Assembly: GCA_037176705.1 (NCBI GenBank)
Contig: CM073898.1
Span: forward strand, 41,008,988 to 41,072,987
Direction: 5' to 3'
DNA length: 64,000 nucleotides
DNA from: Molossus alvarezi
Lineage: Eukaryota > Chordata > Mammalia > Chiroptera > Molossidae
How positions within the stretch are numbered: position 1 is the first letter of the stretch; the number at the start of each line of letters is the position of its first letter. The position numbers were made by a program, and so were the translations under genes. Below are positions 37,232 through 47,650 of the stretch, piece by piece. A model generated the notes under the pieces. It was not told where the DNA came from. It did not search any database and saw only the letters and a list, made by a program, of their open reading frames with translations.

Positions 37232-38480
37232 TTTTTTATTTTTAATTTTAAAAAATTTATTTTTGTTACAGATGTTTCTCCTTTTCCCTCCACTGATTCC
37301 CCCCTCCCCTCCTTCCCCGTCCTGCCCCCAGCTTGTTGTCCATATCCATTGTTCATGCATACATGCATATAAGTTCTGTGGTTTATCTCTCCCCCACCAC
37401 CACCTCTTCTGGGGATTGTCAGTCTGTACCCCACTTCCACGTCTTTGGGACTATCCCATTCCTCAGACTGTTATGTTCATTATATCCCATAAATAAGTAA
37501 GATCATATGAAACTTGTCTTTCTCTGTTTGGCTTGTTTCGCTTAGGATAATACTCTCCAGGTCCCTCCATGTCGCCTTAAAGGATAAGAGATCTTTCTTT
37601 CTTACAGCTGCATAGTACTTCGTTGTGTATATGTACCACAGCTTTTTTATCCATTCGTCTACTGATGGACACTTGGGCTGTTTCCAGATCTTAGCTATTG
37701 TAAATAGTGCTGCTACAAACATGGGGGTACATATATTCTTTCTGATTGGTGTTTCAGGCTTCTTAGGATATATTCCTAGAAGTGGAATCACTGGGTCAAA
37801 TGGCAGTTTAATTTTTAATTTTTTGAGGTAACACCATATTGTTTTTCATAGTGGCTGCACCAGTCTGCATTCCCACCAGCAGTGTACTAGATTCCCCTTT
37901 TCTCCACACCCTCGCCAACACTTGTTGTTTCATGATTTGTTGATAGCGGCCATTCTGACGGATGTGAAGTGATACCTCATTGTTGTTTTAATTTGCATTT
38001 CTCTGATGATTAGTCATGTTGAGCATTTCTTCATGTGTCTCTTAGCCATTTGTATGCCCTGTTTGGAGAGGTGTCTATTTAGTTCCTCTGCCAATTTTTT
38101 AATTGAGTTCTTTGTCTTCCTTTTGTTGAGTTGTATGAGCACTCTCTATATATTGGAAATTAATTCCTTATCTGATGTATCATTGGCAATGATGTTCTCC
38201 CATACAGTGGGTTGCCTTTCCATTTTGATGATTGTATCTTTTGCTGTGCAGAAGCTTTTGAGTTTGATGTATTCCCATGTGTTCATTTTCTCCTTTGTTT
38301 CTGTTGCTTTAGGTGATGTATCAGTGAAAATTCTGCTGCATATGATGTCTGAAATTTTGTTGCCTACATTTTCTTCTAAGATTTTTATGGATTCATAAGT
38401 CACCTTTAAGTCTTTTATCCATTTTGAGTTTATTCTTGTGTATGGTGTAAGTTGATGGTCTAGTTTCATTTTTGTTTCAG
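37232..38480 (-). mobile_element. 5'-truncated L1, relatively young bat copy, antisense
   Basis: About 1.25 kb of L1 3' end in minus orientation. It starts (left) with a T-rich run and the C-rich 3' UTR complement near 37295-37330 and contains long decayed ORF2 remnants: minus frames at 37480-37791 and 38146-38469, the first including SVDEWIKKLWYIYTTKYYAA. It ends at a 5' truncation near 38480. The repeat actttct occurs at 37225-37231 and 38481-38487 as a probable short target-site duplication. Longer preserved frames than the other L1s here suggest a younger insertion. It sits about 440 bp upstream of a VRK2 exon. Confidence 0.88.
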
Positions 38481-38674
38481 ACTTTCTATTTGAAATGAAT
38501 CAGTTTTTATTTCTGAGTATCATAGATTTTAATTTAGTAAAATTGAATCAGTAGTTTACTATATATCATTTATTGGGTTTAATGATATATATCTAGAAAA
38601 TATTTACCCAACATTGAGATCCATGTGATTAATATCATTTGTTAGTTTTACTTGTCTGAGTATTTGAATATGGT

Positions 38675-38881
38675 TTGTGGTAAAGAGTGTGTGCTGTGGT
38701 GTCAGACAGATTTGACAGTCTGCTTCTTGTTAGCAAATTATTCAACTTATCAAACCTTAGTAGGATCTTTGGTAAAATGGAGATGATACCTAATGTAAGA
38801 GGTTCATGGGAAGATGTAATGAACTAATGTATGTGAGGTGCTTAGCACAGTGTCTGGAATATAATAGGCATTCAATAATTT
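38675..38881 (+). mobile_element. MIR SINE next to a VRK2 splice acceptor
   Basis: MIR in sense orientation: 'agagtgtgtgctgtggtgtc', 'aggatctttggtaaaatgga', 'gatgatacctaatgtaagag', 'gaggtgcttagcacagtgtc' and 'aataggcattcaataattt'. Its 3' end lies about 40 bp upstream of the acceptor at 38920, leaving just enough single-copy DNA for a branch-point-like aatgac and the pyrimidine tract. Confidence 0.85.
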
Positions 38882-38920
38882 GGAATGACTATGTTTTCCC
38901 CATTGTGTTTTGTTCTGCAG

Positions 38921-38970
38921 CTTTCCCCGCAAATGAACCACATAAAGATGCAAGACATGTAATAAAAGTG
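38921..38970 (+). CDS. VRK2: VRK2 coding exon 2 (residues 46-62, catalytic Lys61)
   Basis: A 50-nt exon between ttctgcag and gtaagt. It completes codon 46 (g|ct, Ala) and encodes FPANEPHKDARHVIKV. The Lys at residue 61 (codon at 38965-38967) is the ATP-orienting Lys of kinase subdomain II, at the same residue number as in human VRK2. The exon ends in phase 0. It joins in frame to the exons on both sides, and the residues are VRK2-like throughout. Confidence 0.96.
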
Positions 38971-39189
38971 GTAAGTATTGCTCTTAAATTAGTATTTCAC
39001 ATATATTTGACTTTTTTTCTGCTTTATTCATTTTATTTTTTTAAAAATGTTTCTCATCATAGTTTTCACAATTTTACTTGCCATTAAACCTAACATTATG
39101 ATATAGTTTACATTGTTAAAATATAAAGACTGGAGAACTTTGTTCTTATGTGGTAACACTTGTAATCCTTGTATCTTATCTAGCTATAT

Positions 39190-39335
39190 AACCCCTCCTC
39201 CCTCCCCTACTTCCCTCCTTCTTCCTCCATAGATTGTATGGTCTTTACAGTCAGGTATGAGGTTACATTTTTGTTTGTATCCCCTGTGCCTAGTGCAATG
39301 AATGAAATACAATAGCTACTCAGTGAAGGTATCAT
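39190..39335 (+). mobile_element. Probable L2 3' end
   Basis: 'cctccatagattgtatggtc', 'gtatcccctgtgcctagtgc' and 'acaatagctactcagtgaag' follow the order of the L2 3' end. Short and diverged, located in the 734-bp intron between coding exons 2 and 3. Confidence 0.5.
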
Positions 39336-39704
39336 GTGGAATGAACCACCAGGTAGTTTGCAGTGTATCATATCCCCTGCTGTGCATGTTGGTACACACT
39401 GACTATCTGTGTGTGCGTACAGTCCTCAGTGCCTTCAGTATGTTCTTTCAGTAAGACTCCTTTCGTGTGTAAGAGGGTATAGAGATAGCATTACAATATA
39501 TTTAAAAATGAGATTCTTCAAGTTTTTTTAGTTGGGTTTTTTTTTTTTTTGAGAGTTTTAGTGGAAATCTGGTGCTTGTGTTTTTTTTATAATAAATGAT
39601 TCAAGTACTATTATATAATATATGTATATTCATATTTTCATAGTTGTAATACCAACTTTATCTTTATAATTTAAAAAATAAAATTAATTGTTCTTTTTTT
39701 ATAG

Positions 39705-39774
39705 GAGTATCAAGAAAATGGCCCATTATTTTCAGAACTTAAATTTTACCAAAGAGCTGCAAAAAAAGAATGTA
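39705..39774 (+). CDS. VRK2: VRK2 coding exon 3 (residues 63-86, helix C region)
   Basis: A 70-nt exon between tttttttatag and gtaagt. It encodes EYQENGPLFSELKFYQRAAK followed by KEC and the first base of Ile86 (phase 1). The acidic residue in SELK is the probable helix C Glu that pairs with Lys61 in active kinases; this is inferred from its position. Confidence 0.96.
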
Positions 39775-41136
39775 GTAAGTAAAATTAGCAAAGCAAGTTA
39801 CTTCCATATATATGCTTGCTAAAATGAGTGTAAATATTTTTGTCTTTTTCTAGCCTTCTGGAAAATTCTTTTCAATTAGAAATGTTATTGTAAAATGATT
39901 CAGTTAACTGTTAAAACATAAAAAAGACAGATGGTGTACAAGTTTTGATATTACATAATAATGGGTTATATATTTCAAAGTTGTTTATACTACTTTACAT
40001 AAAATGTTGTGTTGTTGATCCAAGCTACCAGGAGTTCTCTAAATGTAAATGATGGTAGAATATAATTAACTAAAAAAAATATTTGGATAGGAAGGATGTA
40101 AGGAAAAATAATTAAAATGGGCAGTAGGTATATTAATAAAATGAATGATCTTAGCTTGGATTAAGGTAAGATGTATGGATATGATTAAATATTATGATTT
40201 AGAAAATAAGTTAAAAATGTTAGAATATGAATGTTGGGAAATTAATTGGAGCAGAGTATCAGATATAAAAACTACCAATTAGAGGATATGAATGTGAAAT
40301 GAATATGAACAGAGTTGAAGAAGAATGAAAGTATTTCATAAATGCTGTAAGTTATATATGAATTAAATGAAGCTTTAAGGAAGTTGATGTGCGTAACGAC
40401 TTCATAGTCAGGGTCCTTTATATTATGTTTAGGAAAAAGAATGATGAGTCTAGCCTCAACAATTAACTTTTTTCCCTTAATAAAACCTCCTAAGCATTAA
40501 GACTCTAGTCTTTACTGACTACTTAAAGTATGTCAGGGTGACAAATAGAATCCATTAAACTTGATTGTTTATCAGTAGAGCTGTCTTAAACGTTAAACGT
40601 ACGTGGTAGAAAAGTGAAAAATGAAATAAGTTACCTGATTATTTTAAGTGGTTTTAATTTTTTTAAAAAACGAAATTTAACCAAAAATGTCTGTATAATA
40701 TACTTTCAGAGTAAGATGATTTTTCTGACCAATTTCTGTTTTTTTGATTACCATGGCTTTAGATTTTTAATGAGGAAGCAAAGCCATCTAATCTCTCCAC
40801 TGATCCTTTGGTGGTTAACATGTTATATTTAAAAATTTAACTAGTATATAAGGGAATTAATTATTTCATGAATAGAAACGTGTGTATATGATAAAATTAC
40901 ATTTTATGACTGACTACTTTTTGTTATAATTTAATTTTAAAATTTTCTATATGTTTTTGTGTTCATTATAGTGATAAATAGAATTTGAAAACATTAGATA
41001 GATATATTTAATTTCTTAAAAAAATGTTTTAAGAAGGCCTAATTTCTATTTAGGTTAGCTAAATAAGTTTTAGCGTCATTGTAAAAGTGAGAAATACCTT
41101 TCTAAAAAACATATCTTTTTTTCCCTGTCTTTGCAG

Positions 41137-41224
41137 TAAAAAAATGGATAGAACAAAAACAGCTTGATTATTTAGGAATTCCTCTGTTTTATGGATCTGG
41201 TCTTACTGAATTCATGGGAAGACG
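41137..41224 (+). CDS. VRK2: VRK2 coding exon 4 (residues 86-115)
   Basis: An 88-nt exon between ctttgcag and gtaaaa. It encodes [20 protein letters not shown] then SGLTEFMGR and two bases of codon 115 (phase 2). The [11 protein letters not shown] block is characteristic of VRK kinases (N-lobe beta strands 4-5). Codon 115 is split as cg|t and reads Arg, where I remember Ser in human VRK2; the Arg depends on placing the donor at cg|gtaaaa, the only GT that keeps the frame. Confidence 0.95.
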
Positions 41225-41262
41225 GTAAAATGGAATTATTATAATTAAATATTATCCAATCA

Positions 41263-41830
41263 CTATTACTTATGTGGTCTATTAATTATCTGTTTGCTAT
41301 ATAACAAATGACCCAAACTGTAGTGGCTTATAAGAATAAACTGATACTATCTTGATTTCTGCGGGTCAATTATCTATAACTGGCTTACCTGAATGATTCT
41401 AGCTTAGGACTGCTTATGAGGATATAGTCAGCTGTCTCAGGCTGCAGTCATCTCAAGGCTAGACTGGGGAAGGTCTACTTTAAACGACACTGAAGTGGCT
41501 GTTGGCAAGTCTAAGAAAATCTGCTTCTAAATACACTCATGTGATTGCTGGCAGGCCTCATGTTCTCACCATGTAGACCTTCCTCTCCATAGGCTGCCCC
41601 AGAGCTATACAGACATGGCAGCCAGCTTCCCCTAGAGCAGTAACTGAAAGGGACGAAGAGCGCACACGTGTGCACACACGAGCATGCATCCAAGGAGCAA
41701 GTCACAGTTCTTTTATAGTCTCAGCTGAGAAGTGATATCTTATCATTTCTACTGTATTCTCTTTGCTGGAAGCAAGTCATTAAATGTACCCCATACTCAA
41801 GAGAGGAGAATTATGCTCTATCTCTTGAGG
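41263..41830 (-). mobile_element. Ancient LTR (ERVL/MaLR-like), antisense
   Basis: 'ctatataacaaatgacccaa', 'actgtagtggcttataagaa', 'ctagactggggaaggtctac', 'acatggcagccagcttcccc', 'agaagtgatatcttatcatt' and 'ggaagcaagtcattaaatgt' form the ordered complement of a common mammalian LTR. It lies just 40 bp downstream of coding exon 4. Family name not certain. Confidence 0.6.
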
Positions 41831-42425
41831 AGAGGCAAAATAATACATTTTAGAAATATTTTTAAACCCACCAAATATAGGTAATCACCGCATATAAATA
41901 ATTCACTAATAGTGATTTTAAAAAGAAAAAAATACTGTCACCATTTTGTCTTTTCAACAGCCTTCTAAAATAGGTGATATATATTTCCCTAGGTGAGAAA
42001 ATAGTCTCAGAGGTCAGTGCTTTGCTCAAATGGTCTTTAAATAGAACAAAATGAATGAACAATAATCTTGTAACAAAGTAAAGGGCTACCCCAAAGGGAC
42101 TGAATGGCTAAGCAAGGTACATCCATATCATGCATTATTATACAGCTCATTAAGTAAATCAGTTAGAGCTATACCAGTTGACTTGGAAGGATTTCAGTGA
42201 GATACTACTGAAAAACATATGATGCAGAAAAGTACAAATAAGAAGATCACATTTTTTGTAAAACAAAGACAAACATTTCTTTATGTCTGTGTTTGTGTGT
42301 GCATACATAGATAGATACAGAATAGGGTCCTATGTGGGTGTGTAAGTGAAGGGAAGAAAAGAAGGGGTAGAGTTGACAAACAAGGAAGAAAGGAAAACAT
42401 GCAGTTTTTAAAAAGGCATGTTTAT

Positions 42426-42629
42426 GCCCAGCCGGTGTGGCTCGGTGGTTGAGCGTTGACCCATGCGGTCATTGGTTCAATTCCTGGTTAGGGCACATGC
42501 CCAGGTTGTGGGCCAGGTCCCCAGTGGGGGGAATGCGGGAGGCGGCCAGTCGATATTCTCTCTCATCTATGTTTCTATCTCTCTCTCTCTCTAAAACCAA
42601 TAAAGAAAGAAGAAAAAAAAATGGAATAT
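42426..42629 (+). mobile_element. Full-length Ves SINE with 14-bp target-site duplication
   Basis: Head 'gcccagccggtgtggctcgg', A-box region, B-box-like gttcaattcctgg, 'gggcacatgcccaggttgtg', CT run and a tail with AATAAAG. The duplication aaaggcatgtttat occurs at 42412-42425 and 42630-42643 without mismatch. Sense to VRK2, in intron 4. Confidence 0.94.
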
Positions 42630-43038
42630 AAAGGCATGTTTATAAATGTATAGAGATAGTAAGTATAATTTTAAAAGGTCAAAAACAAATATAAATACAA
42701 TTTTCTGTATGAACAAATAATTTGTTCAAGGCTATATGGCAAGAAGGTGATGGAGTCAAAATGAACTAAATTCATGACTAATTTTTTTTTTCTTCATGAT
42801 CTAAGACAGTGAGTGGTTCAGCACAACATTCTCTTCTAGGAAACTTAACTGCAAAGTAAAATACTAAATAATATCTTTCTGCAAAGGAACGGCATTATTA
42901 ATATACATTTATCCTCTAATGGTTCATATTGCACCATTCTCTGTTGTTAGTCTGGGTATATTTTTTCTTGTTTCAGTTCATAAATAGAAAGTTTCAAGCA
43001 TTGCTATCTTAAGATCTCTTTTTGACATCTTCTTACAG

Positions 43039-43144
43039 TTACAGATTTATGGTAATGGAAAGACTAGGAATGGATTTACAGAAGATCTCTGACCAGAATG
43101 GTACTTTTAAAAAGTCAACTGTCCTGCAGCTAGGTGTTCGAATG
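43039..43144 (+). CDS. VRK2: VRK2 coding exon 5 (residues 115-150, hinge region)
   Basis: A 106-nt exon between tcttacag and gtaaga. It encodes [16 protein letters not shown] then [19 protein letters not shown]. The FMVMERLG segment is the hinge between kinase lobes and includes the gatekeeper region. The exon ends in phase 0 after Met150. No frameshift or stop. Confidence 0.97.
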
Positions 43145-43685
43145 GTAAGAAGGGATGACTTATTTCATTTTCAGATTATTTACTTGTTACAAATTGTTGC
43201 CCCTTGTCGAATTATCAGAGAATGAGGGATTGTTGCCCTAGAAATGTCAGTTACTGAGAGGAGAGGCTACTTCCGTGTAATTGATCACTCTGGGCTCTGT
43301 GAGTGATAGAGTAGCTGTGCTTGGCACTACAAACTCACCTAGGCATTGGTTCTACAGTCTGATTTCTCTGCACACGGCTTTGTTTTACATATCAGAACGA
43401 GCTTGCATGGCTATAAGAATAGCATCTCTTTTGTTAGTTATATTTATAGCAATGCAAACTATGGCAGATTATATTATTTTCCATACTAAACACATGATGG
43501 TATGGGGGTGCTGTAAAGTTTTTATTATGAGTTTGGGATGGTGGTAGTAATTAGTATGGCAATGAATAATATATACTTTGCCAAATATGAGGCAATGAAA
43601 TCTTAATGGCACCCATGCACACATTTTGTTTATACCACGTATTTGTCTTATCTTGTTTGTGTTTGGTTTGCCTAAGCTCCATTTT

Positions 43686-43744
<59 letters not shown>

Positions 43745-43748
43745 TTTC
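43686..43748. repeat. (TTTA)n microsatellite
   Basis: About 15 uninterrupted TTTA units within the 1.24 kb intron between coding exons 5 and 6. Probably highly length-variable. Confidence 0.97.
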
Positions 43749-44387
43749 CATTTTAAGTAGAATGAAAATACTCATGCCAGATTGGGATGTGGCAAATAGA
43801 ACTCATTAATTTTTTCATTTGTCCATTCATCCATCTAGCCAGCTAGCAAATGTGTACTGAGCACCGGGTGTAGGTAACATGCAAGGCTCAAGGGATTCCA
43901 AGATGAAACTAAGGTTATTCTCTTGCTCTACGGAGGGAGGATGCCTTCTCTTTGCTCATGGACACGTTTGTTCTGGGGTCCCTGGAACTTGATTTATAAT
44001 TACTCCTTGGGTAAGGAATTGCTGAGTGGACTTCATGATTATTTCACTTTGGATGTCTGATTTTCCTGTTTTTCCTGTTTGCACAGTGTGATTTGGCCAC
44101 CAGGCTATCAGGAATATAGGCATAGGTGTTGAATCTCGGTTTCCTTTCAGCAGATGTTCAATGAAAACACTGGATATTTGAGGGTCATTTTATTCAACCT
44201 TTCCTAGGATGAGCAACCAGTACATTGTGATATTTTGGAAAATATATTTAAATAAGTGTTAAGCATGTCACTTTGTCATTCTTAATATGAAAAAACAAAA
44301 ATACATGTTATTGTAAACTCCACACGTTCAAGTTGATTATGAGTTCTAAATAGACATCAGTATAACCTTACGTATTTCTTTCCACAG

Positions 44388-44480
44388 TTGGATGTACTGG
44401 AATATGTACATGAAAATGAATATGTTCATGGTGATATAAAAGCAGCGAATCTACTTTTGGGTTACAAAAATCCAGATCAG
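44388..44480 (+). CDS. VRK2: VRK2 coding exon 6 (residues 151-181, catalytic loop)
   Basis: A 93-nt exon between tttccacag and gtaaat, phase 0 at both ends. It encodes [20 protein letters not shown] then [19 protein letters not shown] is the VRK form of the kinase HRD catalytic loop. Asp166 (codon 44433-44435) is the proton-acceptor Asp and Asn171 (44448-44450) helps bind Mg. The numbering agrees with human VRK2. The next expected exon, starting VYLADYG with the Mg-binding Asp, is not in the remaining 19.5 kb, so the gene runs out of the window. Confidence 0.97.
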
Positions 44481-44599
44481 GTAAATGTAATATTAAACTT
44501 TGCTTTAATAAAGGGTCCTCAAAGTACCGTGCTGAGATATACCAAAAAAAACCTCCTAACCCAGATGGTTTATAAATGAGGACATAGCCTGATGAATGT

Positions 44600-44770
44600 G
44601 GTAATTTATCTTACCTTGCTTATCTAATTTAATGCACTTAACTGGTAAGTAATTAGGGTGACGAAATTGAGACTCAGAAGGGTTAAATAATTTGTTAATG
44701 GGCAAATAGTTAAGAAGCGGCTGAACAGGAATTTGACCCTCTGAGCAAATACAAAGACCCATTAATATCC
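44600..44770 (-). mobile_element. MIR fragment, antisense
   Basis: 'gacgaaattgagactcagaa', 'gggttaaataatttgttaat' and 'ggcaaatagttaagaagcgg' follow the complement of MIR. Diverged and partial. Confidence 0.6.
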
Positions 44771-44972
44771 AGTGGGAGAAGGGATGGATTTTATGCAAAG
44801 AAAAAAATAAAAAGCTGTCACATTAGTTGCTATTCTACTGTGTAAAATAAGTAAGCTTTAAATAGAGCAGCATTTCCAATAAAACTTTCTGTGATGATGG
44901 ACATATTCTGTCTACTACTGTTCAGTACAGTTGCCATTAGCCACAAGTGGCCATTAAGCATTTGAAATGGGG

Positions 44973-46012
44973 GTACAACACCAAATGCTGGCGAGAACAT
45001 GTAGCAACAAGTACTCTTATTCATTGCTGTTGGGAATGCAAAATGGTATGACTGCTGTGGAAGACGATTTGGTACTTTATTACAAAACTGAACATTCTTA
45101 ATATTTGATTTAGTGATTGTACTCCTTGGTATTTACCCAAAGGAATTGACAACTTAAAACTACACAAAAATCTACACATAGATGTGTATAGCAGCTTTCT
45201 TTGTAACTGCCAAAATTTGAAGCAACCAATATGTCCTTTAATAGGTGAATGGATAAATAAACTGTGGCATATCCAGATAAGGCAATATTAGTCAGTGTTA
45301 AAAAGAAATGAGCAAGCTCTGGCCAGTTTGGCTCAGTGGGTTGAGCGTCGGCCCGTGGACTGGAGAGTCCTGGGTTCCGTTTCCACTAAGGGCACGTACC
45401 TCAGTTGCAGTTTGTCCCTGGCCCCAGTTGGGGTCATGTGGGTGGCAACCATTCGATATGTCTGTCTCTCTCCCCCTCCTGCTCTATCTGAAGATGAATG
45501 CAAAAATGTCCTCAGGTGAGGATAAACAAAGAAAAAAGAAAGCAAGACATGAACAGACATGGAGGAACCTTAAGTAATGCATATTACTAAATGAAAATCT
45601 GTACAATTTCAATTACATAACATTTTAGAGAAGGCAAAACTATGGGGACATTAAAAAGATAGGTGATTTCCCAGGGTTATGGGGGAGGGAGGGAAGAGTA
45701 GGTGGAGCACAGAGGATTTTAGGGCAGTGAAACTGTTCTGTATGATACCGCAGTGGAGGATACGTGTTATACATTTGTCAAGCCCATAGAATGTACAACA
45801 CCAGGGATGAATTCTGATGCATACTATAAACTTTTGGTGGTGATGATGTGTCGATGTAGATTTATCCAGTTGTAACATATGTAATACTGTGGTGTGGGAT
45901 GTAGGTAGTAGGGGAGGCTGTATTTGGTGGGGGACAGTGAGTGTATGAGAACTCACTGTACTTCCCATTCAGTTTTACCTAAATTGCTTTAAATTTACCA
46001 GAATTGAATCTA
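44973..46012 (+). mobile_element. L1 3' end, sense, interrupted by a SINE
   Basis: 'caccaaatgctggcgagaac', 'gcagctttctttgtaactgc', 'atgtcctttaataggtgaat', 'ggataaataaactgtggcat', then after the SINE 'gacatggaggaaccttaagt', 'aggtgatttcccagggttat' and 'gggagggagggaagagtagg'. This is a standard L1 3' region in plus orientation, ending around 'aatctaaacactgttctaaa'. Confidence 0.85.
45317..45533 (+). mobile_element. Ves SINE inside L1 (tail type with 'gtcctcaggtgaggat')
   Basis: Head 'gctctggccagtttggctca', 'ggttgagcgtcggcccgtgg', 'gggttccgtttccactaagg', 'gggcacgtacctcagttgca', CT block and the tail inverted repeat tcctcaggtgagga. It interrupts the L1 between 'aaaagaaatgagcaag' and 'acatgaacagacatggagg', and an imperfect copy of the left flank (aaagaaagcaag) follows it. 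Confidence 0.92.
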
Positions 46013-46016
46013 AACA

Positions 46017-47650
46017 CTGTTCTAAAAATTTTTTTAAGTGATTACCATAATCAAGTTAACACATTCATCACCTTATATAGTTAACCTTTTTTCTGTTTTG
46101 TTTTATGGTAAGAACACTTAAGACCTACTCTTTTAGCAAATTTGAAGTATACGGCATTATTAACAGTCTTCACCATGCTGTATATTAGATCCTCAGAGCT
46201 TACTCATCGTCTACCTAAAAGTTTGTACCCTTTGACCAACATCTCCCCATTTCCGCTATCCCCCAACCTTTGACAACCACTGCTATACTCTGGTTCTATA
46301 AGTTTCACATGCCACATGTGAGTGAGAGCATACAGTATTTGTTTTCCTGTGTCTGGCTTATTTCCTTAGCATAATGTCCTCTGGGTTCTTTCATATTGTC
46401 ACAAATGACATATTTCTTTTTTATGGCTGAATAATATTCCACTGCATGTGTGTGTGTGCGTGTGTATTTATCACATTTTCTTTATCCATTTCTCCATCAG
46501 TGGACACTATGTTTATTTACATATCTTGGCTATTGTGACTAATGATGCAATATCATGGGACTACAGATATCTCTTCAAGATAATGATTTCTTTTCTTTTG
46601 AGTATATACCCAGAAGTGGGATTGCTGAATCATATGGTAGTTCTATTTTTAATTTTTTTGAGGAGACTTTTATATTGTTTTCTATAATAACTATACCAGT
46701 TCACAATCCACCACCAAAAGTGTTCCCTTTTCTCTACACCCTCACCATAGCTTATCTCTTGTCTTTTTTATAATAACCACCCTAACAAGTGTGAGGTGAT
46801 GTCTCATATGCCTTTGGCCATTTGCATGTCTTCTTTAGGAAAATGCCATTCAGGTTCTCTGCCCAGTTTTTAATTGGATAATTTGGGTTTGTTTTTGTTG
46901 TTGGTAATGAATTCTTATGTACTTTGGGTATTAACTAACCCTTATCAGATACATGGTTTGCAAATATTTTCTCCCATTCTATAGGTTGTCTTCTATTTTG
47001 TTGATGGTTTTCTTTGCTGTATAGAATCTTTTTAGTTTGATATAGTCTTGTTTATTTTGGTTTTGTTGCCTATGCTCTTGGTTTAAATTGAAAAACATCA
47101 TTGCTAAGACCCGTGTTTATGGAGTGGAAGAATTAATGTTGTTAAAATATCCAAACTACCCAAAGGAATCTACAGATTTAGTGCAATCTCTATCAAAATT
47201 TCAATGCCATTTTTCATAGAAATTGAAAATACAATCTTAAAATTTGTATGGAACCACAGAAGATCCTGCATAGTCAAAGCAATCTTGAGAAAAAGAACAA
47301 AGCTGGGGATACTGTAGTTCTTGATTTCAAACTCTATTACAATGCTAGAGTAATTAGAACAACGTGTTCTTGGCATAAAAACAGACACAGACCAATGGAA
47401 CAGATTAGAGAGCTCAGAAATAAACCCAGGCATATATGATCAAATAATTTTCAATCAGGGTGCAAGAATATACAATGGGAAAAGAACAGTCTCTTCAATA
47501 AATAAATGGTGTGGGAACGCTGGATAGCCATATGCCAAAGAATGAAATTGGACTCTTTTCTTACGCTACACACAGAAACTAACCTGAAGAGGATTAGAGA
47601 CTTAAATGTAAAACTTAAAATGATAAAACTAGTAGAAAGCATGGGGGGGA
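46017..47650 (-). mobile_element. L1 with 5' inversion (twin-priming structure)
   Basis: 46017-47110 is L1 3' end in minus orientation, ending with 'aacatcattgctaagaccc' (complement of the segment where ORF2 reads gtcttagcaatg). 47111-47650 is ORF2 in plus orientation ('aaatatccaaactacccaaa', 'gaccaatggaacagattaga', 'gaaagcatgggg'). Its last bases are the L1 sequence directly upstream of the first base of the minus part. The 5' piece is therefore inverted exactly at one internal breakpoint, the arrangement produced by twin priming. Confidence 0.85.

Larger units (their letters stand above)
19242..38920 (+). other. VRK2: VRK2 intron 1 between coding exons (19.7 kb)
   Basis: Starts gtaaag and ends ttctgcag. 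Named repeats inside are listed separately: SINEs, a MER2 piece, MIRs, L2, L1s. Stretches with nothing that I recognise are 19242-19820 (apart from a 23-T run at 19527-19549), 21180-24635, 25740-28225 and 28450-30595 (very AT-rich), 33000-34955 (a CT-rich tract at 33755-33815 and a T run near 34492) and 35430-36900, which has a TGAA-rich L2-like end near 36600-36660. Open frames of 60-105 codons in these stretches lack domains and splice context. Confidence 0.85.

Noticed and set aside
37189..38469. Reverse-transcriptase-like minus frames as a possible functional gene
   Set aside because: They are pieces of a 5'-truncated L1 with frameshifts; there is no complete ORF2 and no ORF1.
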